A stretch of 64,000 nt of DNA. Source: Hymenolepis diminuta. Taxonomy: Eukaryota > Platyhelminthes > Cestoda > Cyclophyllidea > Hymenolepididae. The first letter of the stretch is position 1, and each line of letters begins with the position of its first letter. Positions 38,764-59,799 of the stretch are shown here, piece after piece. The position numbers and the translations under genes are program-made. Location of the stretch: the NCBI GenBank assembly GCA_900708905.1, contig CAADRB010000012.1, forward strand, positions 1,920,765 to 1,984,764, in the 5' to 3' direction. Below the pieces are notes generated by a model. That model was not told the origin of the DNA. It made no database searches and was given only the letters and a program-made list of their open reading frames with translations.

Positions 38764-40725
38764 TTCTTAACACTGAGATAGTTTATGATTGAAATATTTT
38801 GAGTGTAATCATTCTCAAATCTTAACAGCTTCTCTTCCTGTCTCGGCTGTTTTTTTCAAATTCCTCAAAAGTATATTTAGAGCACGATGATGCGAGTGTC
38901 TACCTAAGCAATCTGTCATCTTAGGCATGCCGACGTCTGTATGGGGAGTGCCTCCCAACTCATCCACGTTGTCGTATTCGAGTCATTTTTTGTGCTTTAG
39001 ACACCAAATGTCAATTAACACCTGCCCATCAGAGAGTCGATGAGATCTCGACGATAGTATCTACGGAGATTCCAGTTGTCAGTGAATGCTTCCACGTAGA
39101 TACCTATACAGACGCCCATCATCAAAGAGAGATATCGACAATGAGACGTGACTGACATCTAACTAAGAATTGTTTTGTATGTAAACCCTATTTGTTTATC
39201 AATAAATTGTGGTGACTTCTCGACCATCTCCGTACTGTTTTAGCAATTTGAGTGGCTTGAACAAATTCTTCTATGTTGTCCCGGTTCAAATTACTATCAT
39301 TACACTTTGTATCCCCAAAATGTCTTACTTTTCCCTGAAAGAACGTTTTTTTGCCTTGATCTCCCCGTTTAAACAGGTATGTAGGCACTCACAAGACCCC
39401 AGCCATCCATCTATCTTGCACCTTCAACACAGACACAGGTTCTTCCCATTTCCCTGGGCTTTCTCTGGGCTCTCAATAAAAATCTCCAACAAACGATCTC
39501 TCTCTTCTCCATCTCATCCTGTGGCGAGAATCGAAGGAAGTTAGAAGGGGTGATAGGTCATCTTGACTCTGCAGTTTTCTGGGATAACTAATCTATCATT
39601 TTACAAACAGCCCTTCTATAAGTAATACATATGTCTTGACAATAAGAAACATTGTCAAAACTCATCATGTCTCTAGAGCAGGTAAGGGTTATTGAATTTA
39701 TTAATGGGAATGTTCCGTTCATGTGAAAATATTTTTCAAGAGCCATAGGTTATGTATGATCGTCTATGTCTTCTGTGGTGATTAGCTGCTCTGCATGTAA
39801 AAATGTGCTCACTCGAGTCGTATATGTGAGACGTTAAGATGGAGGTTAGCGGCACTTTATCATTCCGACTCGCTAGCAAAAGTCCAAGTATTTCATTCCA
39901 AAAATCGAATGAACTTTAATGTGTGGGTATAATTTTGTCGAATGCGCTTTGTCCATTTCAATGAAGTATATAAGAGAAAAGGATTGAATTTATCCCTTTA
40001 AGAAAAAAAGAAATGACATCTATAAGTAAAAATTTTAATAAATATTGACATTGAATGGAAATCAAATTTATCAATTTTTACGATAAACTGAAGTGATGTC
40101 ATGCCAGATTAATATATACATATATGTACATATACATTGTAGATTCTCAAAGCCTATCAGATTAATTATTTCAATTAATTATCCAGGACAAATCACATAT
40201 TATGATACAACCATGACTAGTTAGCAAAATTAATATCTTTAAAATGAATAGTGTTGTGCATTGATATGGTGATAAAAATGAAATAATTGAAAATAATATA
40301 CATTTTGACACATCAACCTAGTATGGTCTCATGTGCTTAAAATCACTTTGAATTTGTCCAGGAAGAATTCATACTATTGTTACTTTGCACTTTGATGAAA
40401 TAAACTTAAACGCATTTGAAGCCTAGTTTTAAATTTCGTCAATTCAATCACTACTTTTACCTCAATAATATCGCTAGGAGCAGAACATATTAGGATTCAC
40501 TTTAAGAATGGAATCAATAGTTTGGCTTATTAAAAGTGTATTAATTTAAATATATTAGATTTGGAATAATAAATTGAAATGTTTTATTAGACTTTATCAA
40601 GTGCTTGGTTCGGAATACGTATTTATTGGGTGGTGCTACACGTCATTTGCTATGTACTTGGAACATTTTATTATTAAGTAAGGAAGAGATAGTTTAATTT
40701 CTCACCTCGAAAATTAGCATAAATT

Positions 40726-41195
40726 ATGCCACTCCGATTGGACGTTCGCAAAAAGCTATCATCGCGCTCCGATCGAGTGAAGTCTATTGACCTACATCCA
40801 ACTGAACCATGGATTTGTGCCTCACTTTACAACGGAAATGTCCACGTTTGGAACATAGAATCTCAGCAACTAATTAAGACTTTTGAAGTATGTTCTGCTC
40901 CGGTTCGTGCCGTGCGTTTTATCGCAAGAATGAATTGGATTGTTACTGGTGCCGATGACCAATGTGTAAGTCGCTTTAACACTATGTGGTTGTACTGTAA
41001 ACTAATGACTTATTTTATTTATAGCTTACTGTATATAATTACAACACACTTGAACGTGTACATCAACTAGCTGAGGCACATAGTGATTACATCCGATCCA
41101 TTGTTGTCCATCCTACTCAACCATTCATTCTAACGTGTTCTGACGACACCACTGTCCGACTTTGGGACTGGGAGAAAAACTGGAAATGTGCACAG
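40726..41195 (+). CDS. COPB2: Beta'-COP (coatomer subunit beta'), N-terminal fragment only
   Basis: Beta'-COP is a coatomer subunit that binds dilysine cargo signals through its WD40 propellers on Golgi-derived COPI vesicles. Exon 1 is 40726-40965 and exon 2 is 41025-41195, with a 59-bp intron and phase 0 at both ends, giving 137 residues. Exon 1 reads [20 protein letters not shown]...[15 protein letters not shown], nearly identical to the invariant N-terminus of the family. Exon 2 gives [12 protein letters not shown] and the third WD repeat ending [14 protein letters not shown] before a GTATAT donor. The next family segment (EGHTHYVMQ...) and the remaining ~770 residues are absent. There is no room for them in the 2.6 kb before ICA1, which is on the other strand. 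It is therefore a truncated copy or an assembly join, unless an extremely long intron spans the rest of the window. Confidence 0.88.
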
Positions 41196-43789
41196 GTATA
41201 TATTTACTCTGTTTACTATGGCCACTCGTGTCCAAATAATTTTACAGATGGAGAATGAAAACTTCTAGAATTTAAGGATCATCTAAAATTAAGACTGGAT
41301 TAAGTGTTGATTTGCGCTACGTCCATTTCTTTTCTCTGTCAGTTTTAATGCAAGTCGCTTGCTCTTCAAGTACTAGGATTTTGCTTAACGGTAATACGCA
41401 AGTTTGTTACATTAAAAAATATGATGTTTATAGTTAACATGTGTTGAGATTTCAGTTGAATCATTCATATACTTACAAATCGCCACGTCACTGTTCATTT
41501 TCAATCTGCTTATTTATATCTATCAGGCCATGCTTTTTACATCTATTTTCTCTGCTTAATCATTTGTGTATTTGGTTGTTTTTTTTAACTTTGGTGTTTG
41601 TTTTTGTTTTTTTTTTTCTTGGGTAGTCATCAAACCCAAAAAATGGCGATCTTATTTATTGCAGTAATTTAGGTTTAGAAAAAATTGGCAATAAAGAAGT
41701 TGAATCAAAACCGATAATTCGTAATATAAACTTTGGATTCATCGCATTTTCACAAAAGATTGATGAGTTTGTAACAAGGATTTTAGTTTGTAGCCTATCA
41801 AATGTGTGTTAGGGCTGTGAGTCTTCACAGATCTTAGAAACGAATCAATGTAAGCACAATTCATGAAAACAACCCGATATAAAGTGGGGATTTTATTTCC
41901 GATGAAGTAATTGGTTGTGTTCTCATTATCAGATGATTTGTTTTAAGACAAGGAAATTTATATAACCACCTTACTGGACATAACGCTCGTATGTGAACTG
42001 CTTAGAACAGTGTTTTCCAGTGCTTAAATAAAGATGGTTCACTGGCTGTGTAGAGATAACCCGATTATTAGTCAGTTCAGGTGTTATGAGATGTAGGTTC
42101 ATTAGTGTGCCTCGAAGGATTAATGTTGATCAGCTATCACAGACATTTGAACAGGATTGACAAATACTTGGTTATGAAAATGTTAAACCCCTGTTTGACA
42201 GACCCCTCTGATTTCTTTACCGTTTTTACTCTTGAAACCACATTGTAATTTCCAAGCATATTCAGGAAAGCGCTTTCTAACGCTCATCCTGAGTATAGAG
42301 TGACATCAGAGTGTTACCCTGATGAGGGACTAGAAGACTATATTAACCAGTAAGGTTGGCCATTCATTAAGTATGCGTTGATGGGAATCGAACATGGTAG
42401 ACGAGTGCCGTGACTAATGCGCCACAGGGGAACACGTTGTCGATATTCGATTACTTTGTATGACTCTGACTCAATGACTATTAGCCACAAGTCTACGTAA
42501 GAGGTGTGGGAATACTGATAATCCTATGAAGGTAATGCTTCATACCTCTCTAAATGACCTTATCATGCGATATTCTGTATGAAGTGCCTTCAAATCAGTA
42601 AAGTCCATTAATTCATATTTTGTTGAATTCTATACCATAATCGCCTTCTCGTATTCAAGAACCTGTAGTTCGAACTGAAAACGGTAGATTCCTTGGATTA
42701 CATTGAACCTTGAATGATGTTTGATCGTAGATTTATGATATTTAATAACCGTTTAATCCGTGTTACAGCCAATAATTCCACAATTTCAGTAAGTTTGCAT
42801 TGAAAAACTACAACTGAAACCTGATAAATCTGGCCTAACTCTTCTACCCGCTTAGTAAAATTTTCACTAATAATGATTGTTAATGCTATAATCATATCAG
42901 CTTTTGGCCTAAATCTAGCCCACAATGTAAATAAATCGTTACGAACAGTTTTTTGGAAATTTATAGGATGTTAGTCCTGAAAGAATCCATCGTTCTTGCC
43001 CGAAATGGAACACTGATTTTATCAGCTTCCTCTTGTAGTAGCCCTGCTCAAAACGAAGTTACGTCACTAAATAGGTTTAAACGACGTAAGAGGACCGACT
43101 ACAACCATAAATCAAAACGAGACCCCCCTTTTCGGAAATCATCAGTCTAAACTCTCCTACCTTAATTGAAAGTTACGCATCCCATATTGCTGATAAGAAC
43201 TGTGACTGATAATTATGCATTAACCTAATAACATTTGTCAAATGAAGAATTATAGGATAGATTTCCCCGAATGCATAACCAGCATAAAATTTGTACACAC
43301 TATTCGCATAAATCAGACCATATTTTTGGAACTTTAATAACTGCTGTGAAGGCGAAATAATGCTTTGCCGTGCATCGGAAGTGCAAAATCAATAGGTCAC
43401 TGCAAGATGAAATCAGCCGTCATTCATCGATTGGTCTGTTGTCTGACCAATAACATTCCGTCACGATCGGACATTGAAGACCAGTGATCTTTTCCGAACA
43501 ATCACAATCTGGAAAAACTCTATTTCAATCCAAAAAGAATAATTGAAAACAAATTAGAGGCAAATCACATATCAAATATTAATAATAGCACCATTTTCAA
43601 ATAATAGAGGAACGAAGAAAGAAAAAGTAAGTCAAAAAGACTTCAAGAGCAAGAAGCAAAATAAACAAGACAATAAAGAGCTAGACAAGAGAAATAATAC
43701 ATTTAACAATATCACAGAAGGAAAATTGGAATGAAATGAGATATGGAATGAACATTCCGCCGTGACCTTTGTGGAGTAAAGATCATGAC
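41196..43789. other. Region downstream of the COPB2 fragment
   Basis: No exon of COPB2 or any other gene found on either strand. It contains a tRNA-derived SINE at 42264-42440 and otherwise A+T-rich DNA. The convergent ICA1 gene ends at 43790, so its 3' UTR should enter here. Confidence 0.5.
42264..42440 (-). repeat. tRNA-derived SINE, copy 2 (best preserved)
   Basis: Read on the minus strand, TGGCGCATTAG (42424-42414) matches the tRNA A box and GTTCGATTCCC (42393-42383) matches the B box almost perfectly, with tRNA-like spacing. A tRNA-unrelated body follows, including a CCAACCTTACTGGTTAA motif related to copy 1. There is no tRNA cloverleaf 3' half, so this is a SINE head rather than a tRNA gene. 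Confidence 0.65.
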
Positions 43790-53155
<9,366 letters not shown>

Positions 53156-55190
53156 TTTGCGTCGACTATCGCTTATTTACACGACGCGGCTATGAATTAG
53201 ACTATTTAGACGAATCACCGATCAAGTACATAATAGAGCTTATTAATGAAGTTATACAATAATTTTTAAAACAACATAGGTATTTATTTAAAATATAAAT
53301 TATAAAAGTGAAGTGAATATCAAAGTGTACGTTCTAATTTCATAATAGGCGAGTTTTTATCTCGCTTTCACAAGTTCTCTGCTTTTATTAATGTTGCTCT
53401 TCCTTTTTATCAAGGAAGTACTAAGCAAATATTTATAATAACAAAACTATGCAGGTATGTAAAAGCAGTTGAAAGTTCAGCAGATTCAGAGTGGAAGCGA
53501 TCTAATATTAGAACTTAACTGTGAATTTCAGAACCCTCTTGATAAAAAGATGGCGGAGAACATAGTCCTAAATAATATTTCGATTTATTGGGGAATAATA
53601 ATTTGAATATTGCTGCTAGGATTACCACTCAAATCTGTCAGAAAAATCGTAAAGGGGTTATAAACTCAAAACCATTTTATGGAAATTTTAAGAATCTTTG
53701 TTGAGCTTAACCCTAGAAACGAAAGTAATTCTTTCCTTTCCCTGTCTTTAGGATATGCAGAACTAAAGTCATTTTACTGAATGGGAAATCTTTGAAAATT
53801 GATACCTGCAAATGAACTTAAAAAGCCTATGATTTACTTAGACGGATATTACAAGCCAATAGTCAACTGAGATGACTTCCAAAAGAAGCAAGCCTGTTGC
53901 TATACCCCGCGAAATTATTAAAAAACGACATTGAATCTTCTGAAATATGTATAAATACTTCATACTAGCCTTGACATTCAAATATAAATATGGAAAATAT
54001 TTATATATTTCTGTATGTTTTATCTACTGGTACCGATTGTTGAGTTGATAACAATAACTTAATGGGTCGCTTAGAACACATGTTAGGTACTTACAGCCAG
54101 AAAGAAATGAACGTTAAAATCTTACCTGAAAGATCCCCTCCGATGCACAATGTCAAAGTCTAGATCCAGGAACAGGTACTCATATAAAAATAGGATATAA
54201 GCCAAATATTATTAAATCCCATTCTACAAAGAATCCAATGCCTCGCATTATCGAATAACGACCTTATCAGAGAAGTGTGGGTAAATATATGTGAATTCTA
54301 AATGTATCCGACACTTTGCAAATGTAAGAAAAATGAGAAGACATCGGGGAATTGATCATCACTTCCCCACTGATAATCTGCCAACGTCATAAGATGGATT
54401 TTACGTAATTTAAGTGAAAAAAAGGAGAGATACGAAATACCGCAATTGATTTTGGGCATTAAGAACAAAAAGATGACAAAAAATTCAACTGTGATCGATC
54501 TTCAAAATGGAGTTACAAATGATTCTGGAGCCCAGATAAGGTCAGATTCCTTTGATTAGTTGACTGTCACGTCTATTACCTAAATGCACCCTTTTAAAAG
54601 TTGCCATACTTCCTCTTTCCATTCCTGCGTTTAAATGTTTCCTCATGAGGACATGTTGTAAAGCTTTTCAGCCCTGCAGTTGGAATTAAATATATAAATT
54701 GCGCTTTAATTTAGACGAAGTAGTTCCACGGTGCTATATTCCACAGTAGTAAGAATATCTAAATTTTTAAATATTAAAACATTAAATGCGCAATTAAGAA
54801 GTGCTTGAGTTGGAAGTTAAATATTACCTCGTAACGCAAAATTACGTAGAATTTGCCTTAAATGGCCAGAGAAACTTGTGATAGAGTATTTTATTTTAGT
54901 CTTTATTTGGTCTTTGTAAAAAGGTGAATGATTGATTATTTCTTTACAAAAGTATATGAATCAGGAAACTCCAAGTTATATTAAATGACGCTCTTTACGC
55001 CTTTATGCATGATAAAGTGCATATTCTTACGTAATCATATTTGGCCGTTTTTTTCCCAATTTGTTTGCATTCATTACAAATGCGCAGGTCGTTGAGAGCG
55101 GGTTTTACATTCTTACCTTCATTATGGTAGAATTTGAAAGTTCTCTTTGCCGTTAATGTTATGTTATTTGAAGCTCTGCTTTTATTTTAG
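53156..55190. other. Divergent gap between ICA1 and the TPX2-motif gene
   Basis: Should contain both promoters, but none is recognisable. It contains repeat B copy 3 at 54485-54625. No coding exon is convincing, except possibly an ATG at 55125-55127 discussed with the next gene. Confidence 0.4.
54485..54625 (+). repeat. Dispersed repeat B, copy 3
   Basis: Contains AGATAAGGTCAGATTCCTTT then TTGACTGTCACGTCTATTAC and CTAAATGCACCC, in the same order as the copies at 9175-9330 and 25827-25960. Confidence 0.4.
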
Positions 55191-55841
55191 CCGGAAACGC
55201 CAACAAGAAGGATAGATTCTCGATTGCATGGTGGTCTTCGTTTCGGAGGCTCATTTAAGGTAGGTTCTTTTCTCGGATATATTCCATCACATTTTAGTAT
55301 TTTGATTATTCCTAGTTATTACCAACATTTATAGGCAAATGTAACGAAACCAAAGCCCTTTAGTTTCGAGGAGAAGGACAGAGCTATTCGCGAGTCGCGC
55401 AAGAAGGTGATGGAGGAAGAAATCCGTCGATCTCGTAGACTCGCAAGTGCGTTCCGAGCACGTCCTATGCCAAATCCGGATTACGTAAGCATCCCAGATA
55501 TGCCACCAATTCTTCCTCCGACTTTTCCTAAAACACCTGTTCTCGCGACACGTCGTCGTGCATCAAGACGTGCTAGCTTTGATAAACATCTCAGTGAACG
55601 TAGAGCCTCAGCTGAACGGCATTTAAAGGAAATTGAACAAGAGAAAGCAAAGGAGGCGGCACTTCAAATTGCTGCCGAACGAAGAGCTCGGGAATTTAAA
55701 GCTGCGCCTGTACGGAGAATTAAGCTACGTTTGCCCGACATCGAAAGGAAACCACTCACCCGAAGTAGAGCGATGAGTTTTCGCACAGATGCGAGACTTG
55801 AAGCACGTCAAGCGAAGTTTTCGACGAAACGTGAGGTGTGA
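55191..55841 (+). CDS. Small basic TPX2-motif protein (microtubule-associated), start uncertain
   Basis: Exons 55191-55259 and 55335-55841 join in phase 0 and encode 191 residues. The second begins ANVTKPKPFSFEEKDRAIRE and continues to FRARPMPNPDY, the layout of a TPX2 (PF06886-type) motif: PF.F..+.+...R...................F+A+PMP. A second FKAAPVRRIKL and a C-terminal SFRTDARLEARQAKF repeat parts of the motif. The protein is very rich in Arg and Glu, has an Ala/Arg helical middle, and includes RRRASRRAS, a basic site of the kind kinases phosphorylate. These features suggest microtubule binding; a FAM161-type ciliary protein is the main alternative. No ATG begins the first exon. It could start from ATG at 55125-55127 followed directly by a GTAGAA donor, or receive an AUG from a spliced leader. 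ATTAAA at 55902 may serve for polyadenylation. Confidence 0.65.
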
Positions 55842-58675
55842 TTGAGGCTGACTGATTTTCGTTTTCGTGTACATATTTTCATTTTACCTAATTTTAGTTA
55901 CATTAAATGCATTATTAAACTTTTTATTTTGCTGGTCACCATCTTTTCCAGCCTTTGTTCTGGCATTTTCCGTTTTTTGTATGATCTGGAGGTTTAATCA
56001 AAATACTCGTCCAGTTTTTGATAAAATCTAGGAATGTAATGGAAACTTTACGCTTGAAATCATTCGTGCCCCTAGTCTTTTTAATCGGCGTAGTGGTCGG
56101 TTAATGTCATTTGTCATATTCACTTTATCTTTCTTTTTCCATCTGGGGTTTTTATACTGTCTTAGATTTATTTGGTTTTAGATACCTCCTTAACTGGAAT
56201 GTTAAATTAAAATTCTGATTAACCAGCATCGGAGTTGTAGCCGACTCCTGTATTTACCGGCGTCGATGTGCTTATTCATTCTTTGGGAAATTCATCAGAC
56301 GTTAACGAGGGCTGGAGGTTAAGCGGTTTGGAGGTAGGGTTTTAACCATTACAATCTTTCCGTTAGTTCCGTAGGCCTTTGGATATCCCAGTTAGTTGTA
56401 GGGGATGCTTATCATTTGTCACGATGGTATTGTTGGGGTCTAAATACTGTGATCGCCAAATATAAAACTACAAGTAGTAAGAAGAAAGGTTTTGGTAATG
56501 TGAATACCTTAGTGTAACTTATAGAAGAGATGGATAAATAGGTGGGGAGAGGTTTGCACGGTAGGTGATAAAAGGAGCTGGCGGAAGAACTTGACTGTAG
56601 GGTAGGGGAGGAGCGAGACGGGTAGATGCACGTAAGAAACAAAGGAGCGTCTGAAGTCCGGTCAAGGGAGGAGATTACACCTGTATATACATAGATAAAG
56701 AGTCGGTAGATAGTTGCAATAGGTGAAAGACATTTGGTATCAAGTTAGGAAAGTAGAAGTAAAGACATGGTGAGTCATGAGCTGAAAATGGGGAATATCC
56801 CTAGACGATCGTTTGAATTTCCGCAGGAGTTTTGGTAAATGCGGGAACAGTCAATCATATGCAACTCCTGAAATTTTAATAGGCATTCAAATTGGTCTTT
56901 CGCTGTACTTTTAATAATTGAGATGACAAACATTAGATGATGGTGCCATTTTTTCCCCTTATGTCGTTTCATGCACGAGCATTTAACATCTTCAGCTCAC
57001 TTTCTTGAACTGGCCTCTAGGGGTCACCAGTTAAAGTGAGTGCTATCCTTTCCAATCAATGCGTCTCATAACTGATTAACTGAGGTAAATGTTAAGGATA
57101 CATTGTGTAAATTTTGAAGAAAGTCGAAATTTATCTTTCATAACGAAGAATTAGATTAAAATTAGCAGTAAAATAGTTCTCTCTTACTCCTATTTTATGG
57201 GAGTGGTTTACAAGAGCAATCGGAGTAGCTCCATAGAGCCTTCTTGATTGGAAACTCGAATTCTACCACTTTCTTTAATAGCCACAATTAATTAGTGGGA
57301 CATCGAATCTGTGACCTCTGACTTTTCCAGACGAGCACATTAACTGTTGTGTCACGAACATACAACTAAATAAAAAATCTAATCCGAAAAACACTACTTG
57401 CTTCCAGCGCATTTTCGACTTAAATGAGTTTAGGTTTTCGTCTTAATCTGTCGGCTCATTAGTGCCATTCCGTCTGAAGTATTCTTTTGGCTTTCCGCAC
57501 CCCGTCTTAAATATAGGACTTGGAGTATATCCAAGATGTATCCCTTCTGGTTATGAACTCTATGTTAAAACAACGATAAACATAACCCGTTAAACTTATT
57601 CAACCGCTCTTCTGAATTCTAACTTCAGAGCTATTGGATGGGATTCAACCACTGTAACTGAAGAAAGCGCTGAACCATGCATTGTGGCAAGTCGAAAATT
57701 AAAGTTTCAACTATTATAATATCTTAAAAAACGGACTGTAGGAGCCTTAAAGCAAAATAGATTAAAATTCATCGAAAATTTCCTCTCTCTTTAAGAATAC
57801 TGCAGAACTCTATTTAGCGCCCGTGATAGTTCATAATTCTGTGCTGTCCTAATTGTCAGATGATGTCTTATTATTGCTTGCGCAATTGGCTAACGGAAGA
57901 ACACAAGACAGACAAATACTCACTGACAAATCTTTCCACACAACTAGGAAAGCTGAGGCTTAATCTTTTCATCAGTCTACAAGGAAAAGGGATGCAATTG
58001 CCAGCATTTCTTTAAAATCTCAGTTACTGTAAGTGCGATAATCTGAAAGACTTGCTTAGACAGTTTAAAGCTATTATGGCGTAGGAGTTTGACAAGAAAT
58101 AAGGTGCATTTTGGATGCTGAAATCTAATTAGAAAACTGTTCCTTACTTATGGGAAAACCAATGACTTTTCAAAAGTGTGATAAAAAGAGAAATAGCTTG
58201 TTTGTTTGATGTTTGGTGTCATTGACTCTTCGAAAATGTGGGTGAGCTGAGAAGACACTGACGAAATGACCAGCATAAATGTGCAGACTATGTATCAACT
58301 GGCGGGCGCTTTTGTCCCATGTGAAAAGGGGTTCATCACGAGATCACGAATTATAATTGTCAATGCTTGTGATTTAAGTTATTCCGCAATCTCAGCAGCG
58401 AATTGGGGAGGTTTTGAGATAACTCAATAAAGGATATAATTAATCACCTAGTCAATTGTTCTAAAAAGTTTCTATTATAAGAGGGTTTCTCGCTCAAAAT
58501 AAAATGTCATATACTCTAATATGGTTTTCGTAAATTTTGAATGTGTTGACCTACATTCTGTCAAATATGAAATCGGACCATAATTTGGTGACCTCATGAA
58601 TCGTATTATTTCATGCTACTGACCGATAACACCTCCACTCACTCTGCATAAGTCTGCTTCTCTCACATTATATAA
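55842..58675. other. Intergenic region, 2.8 kb
   Basis: No coding found. It contains a degenerate tRNA-derived SINE at 57230-57375. The segment 56250-56760 is G-rich on the plus strand but has no features. Confidence 0.5.
57230..57375 (-). repeat. tRNA-derived SINE, copy 4 (degenerate)
   Basis: On the minus strand a weak A box TGACACAACAG (57354-57344) and a B-box-like GATTCGATGTCC (57309-57298) occur at tRNA-like spacing. A CTAATTAATTGTGGCTATTA body follows, related to the other copies. Confidence 0.5.
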
Positions 58676-59799
58676 ATGATATTCCCGAGAATTTCTCCAA
58701 GAATGAGGTCTTGGTTTACATATAGTGTCTTGCTCCATCTCTTCATTTTATCAATCCCGATTGCAAGCTATAGTAAGTTATTTTGGTCAGATTTTAAAGG
58801 ATATTTTTTAGAGTCTACACTGGAAACAGTGGTTGACAGTATATTAGTTGACTTCTCGGCTTATATAATTGGACTGGAAAATGATGGAAATAAGGTTCTC
58901 GGAGTTGAAAATATTGTTAGACGTGGTCCAATAGTGATAGACGAAAAAACTTTTCCATTATATATTACATACAATTTCGGAATTCACATTGCAATGAATA
59001 ATCTAAGAGTAAAAACCTTCGTAGTAAGTTTACACACCTTTTTAAGATTAATTTATTATGTACATGGAAAATTTAAACATTAGAAAATTAATAAATTTAT
59101 TTTGTCCACTTAAACAAAAGGTCGTATCTGGGATACGACTTGGACATCGGGTACAGTATTTACGGAGGGGATGAAAGACAAATAGGGGGTTATCAGTTTT
59201 GAAGCCAAAATTTCCCTATTACTCCACTTATGGATAGGGCCTCATTGTTCTTAAAGGCTTTTTCCTTGAGACGATGTGAGTATTCATTCGGAGCTTAGCA
59301 TTCAAGGTAAACGGGTGAACTTTAGCGTTGTCTTAATTTCAATATAATTAAAATATCTCTGAATGTAGAAGAAAGCACACCCCCACATTAACCAGGTTTA
59401 GAAGATCAATTGGTGCCACCCCCATCTAAAAGGTTGCAGGGTTGTATGTCAGACTATGCCATCTAGACGTTTTATTTATAATTGCGAAGATAGCAGGATA
59501 TATTTGACTATGCAAATTGGAGATGATTTTCTTACTAATTTTCATTTATTTTTATTTAGCTTGGAATTCCTTTTATTGTGACTACCAATTTTTTAGAATT
59601 GGAGATTCATGTGATAGGTGAAACAGGATTATCTCCACAGCTATACGGGACAGTAAAAATAGTCGACTGGATTGAACCTCGCTTGGATTACTTTTCTGCT
59701 GACATTTCTTGGCTCAAATATATTATTGAAATACTACTAAGTAAAAGCTTGAACAAACATCTAGACATGCTTTTATCATCTGCTGATAATTCGGCATAA
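58676..59799 (+). CDS. Predicted secreted protein of unknown family, two exons
   Basis: Exons 58676-59023 and 59560-59799, phase 0 at the GTAAGT/TTTAG junction, give 195 residues. Residues about 12-33 (WFTYSVLLHLFILSIPIASY) form a typical signal peptide after a short basic N-terminus. The mature part alternates hydrophobic residues in beta-like fashion (FPLYITYNFGIHIAMNNLRV; LELEIHVIGETGL) and ends in an amphipathic segment (LKYIIEILLSKSLNKHLDML). It has no cysteines after the signal, so it is not a Kunitz or disulfide-rich effector. The pattern is loosely like a BPI/LBP-type lipid-binding fold, but I cannot claim that. AATAAA at 59904-59909 follows the stop by about 105 bp, which supports a real gene end. 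The donor could also be three bases earlier. Confidence 0.6.

Larger units (their letters stand above)
37049..40725. other. Repeat-rich intergenic region between IFT74 and COPB2
   Basis: Holds the first LTR-like block (37910-38214), the 173-codon open frame at 38242-38763 and less A+T-rich flanks from about 37270 to 39550, which look like decayed transposon DNA. From 39560 to 40725 the sequence returns to plain A+T-rich DNA. Confidence 0.5.

Noticed and set aside
41441..41626. Plus-strand frame after COPB2 exon 2, considered as a further COPB2 exon.
   Set aside because: The translation is low-complexity Phe/Leu/Ser from a T-rich tract with no WD repeat features.
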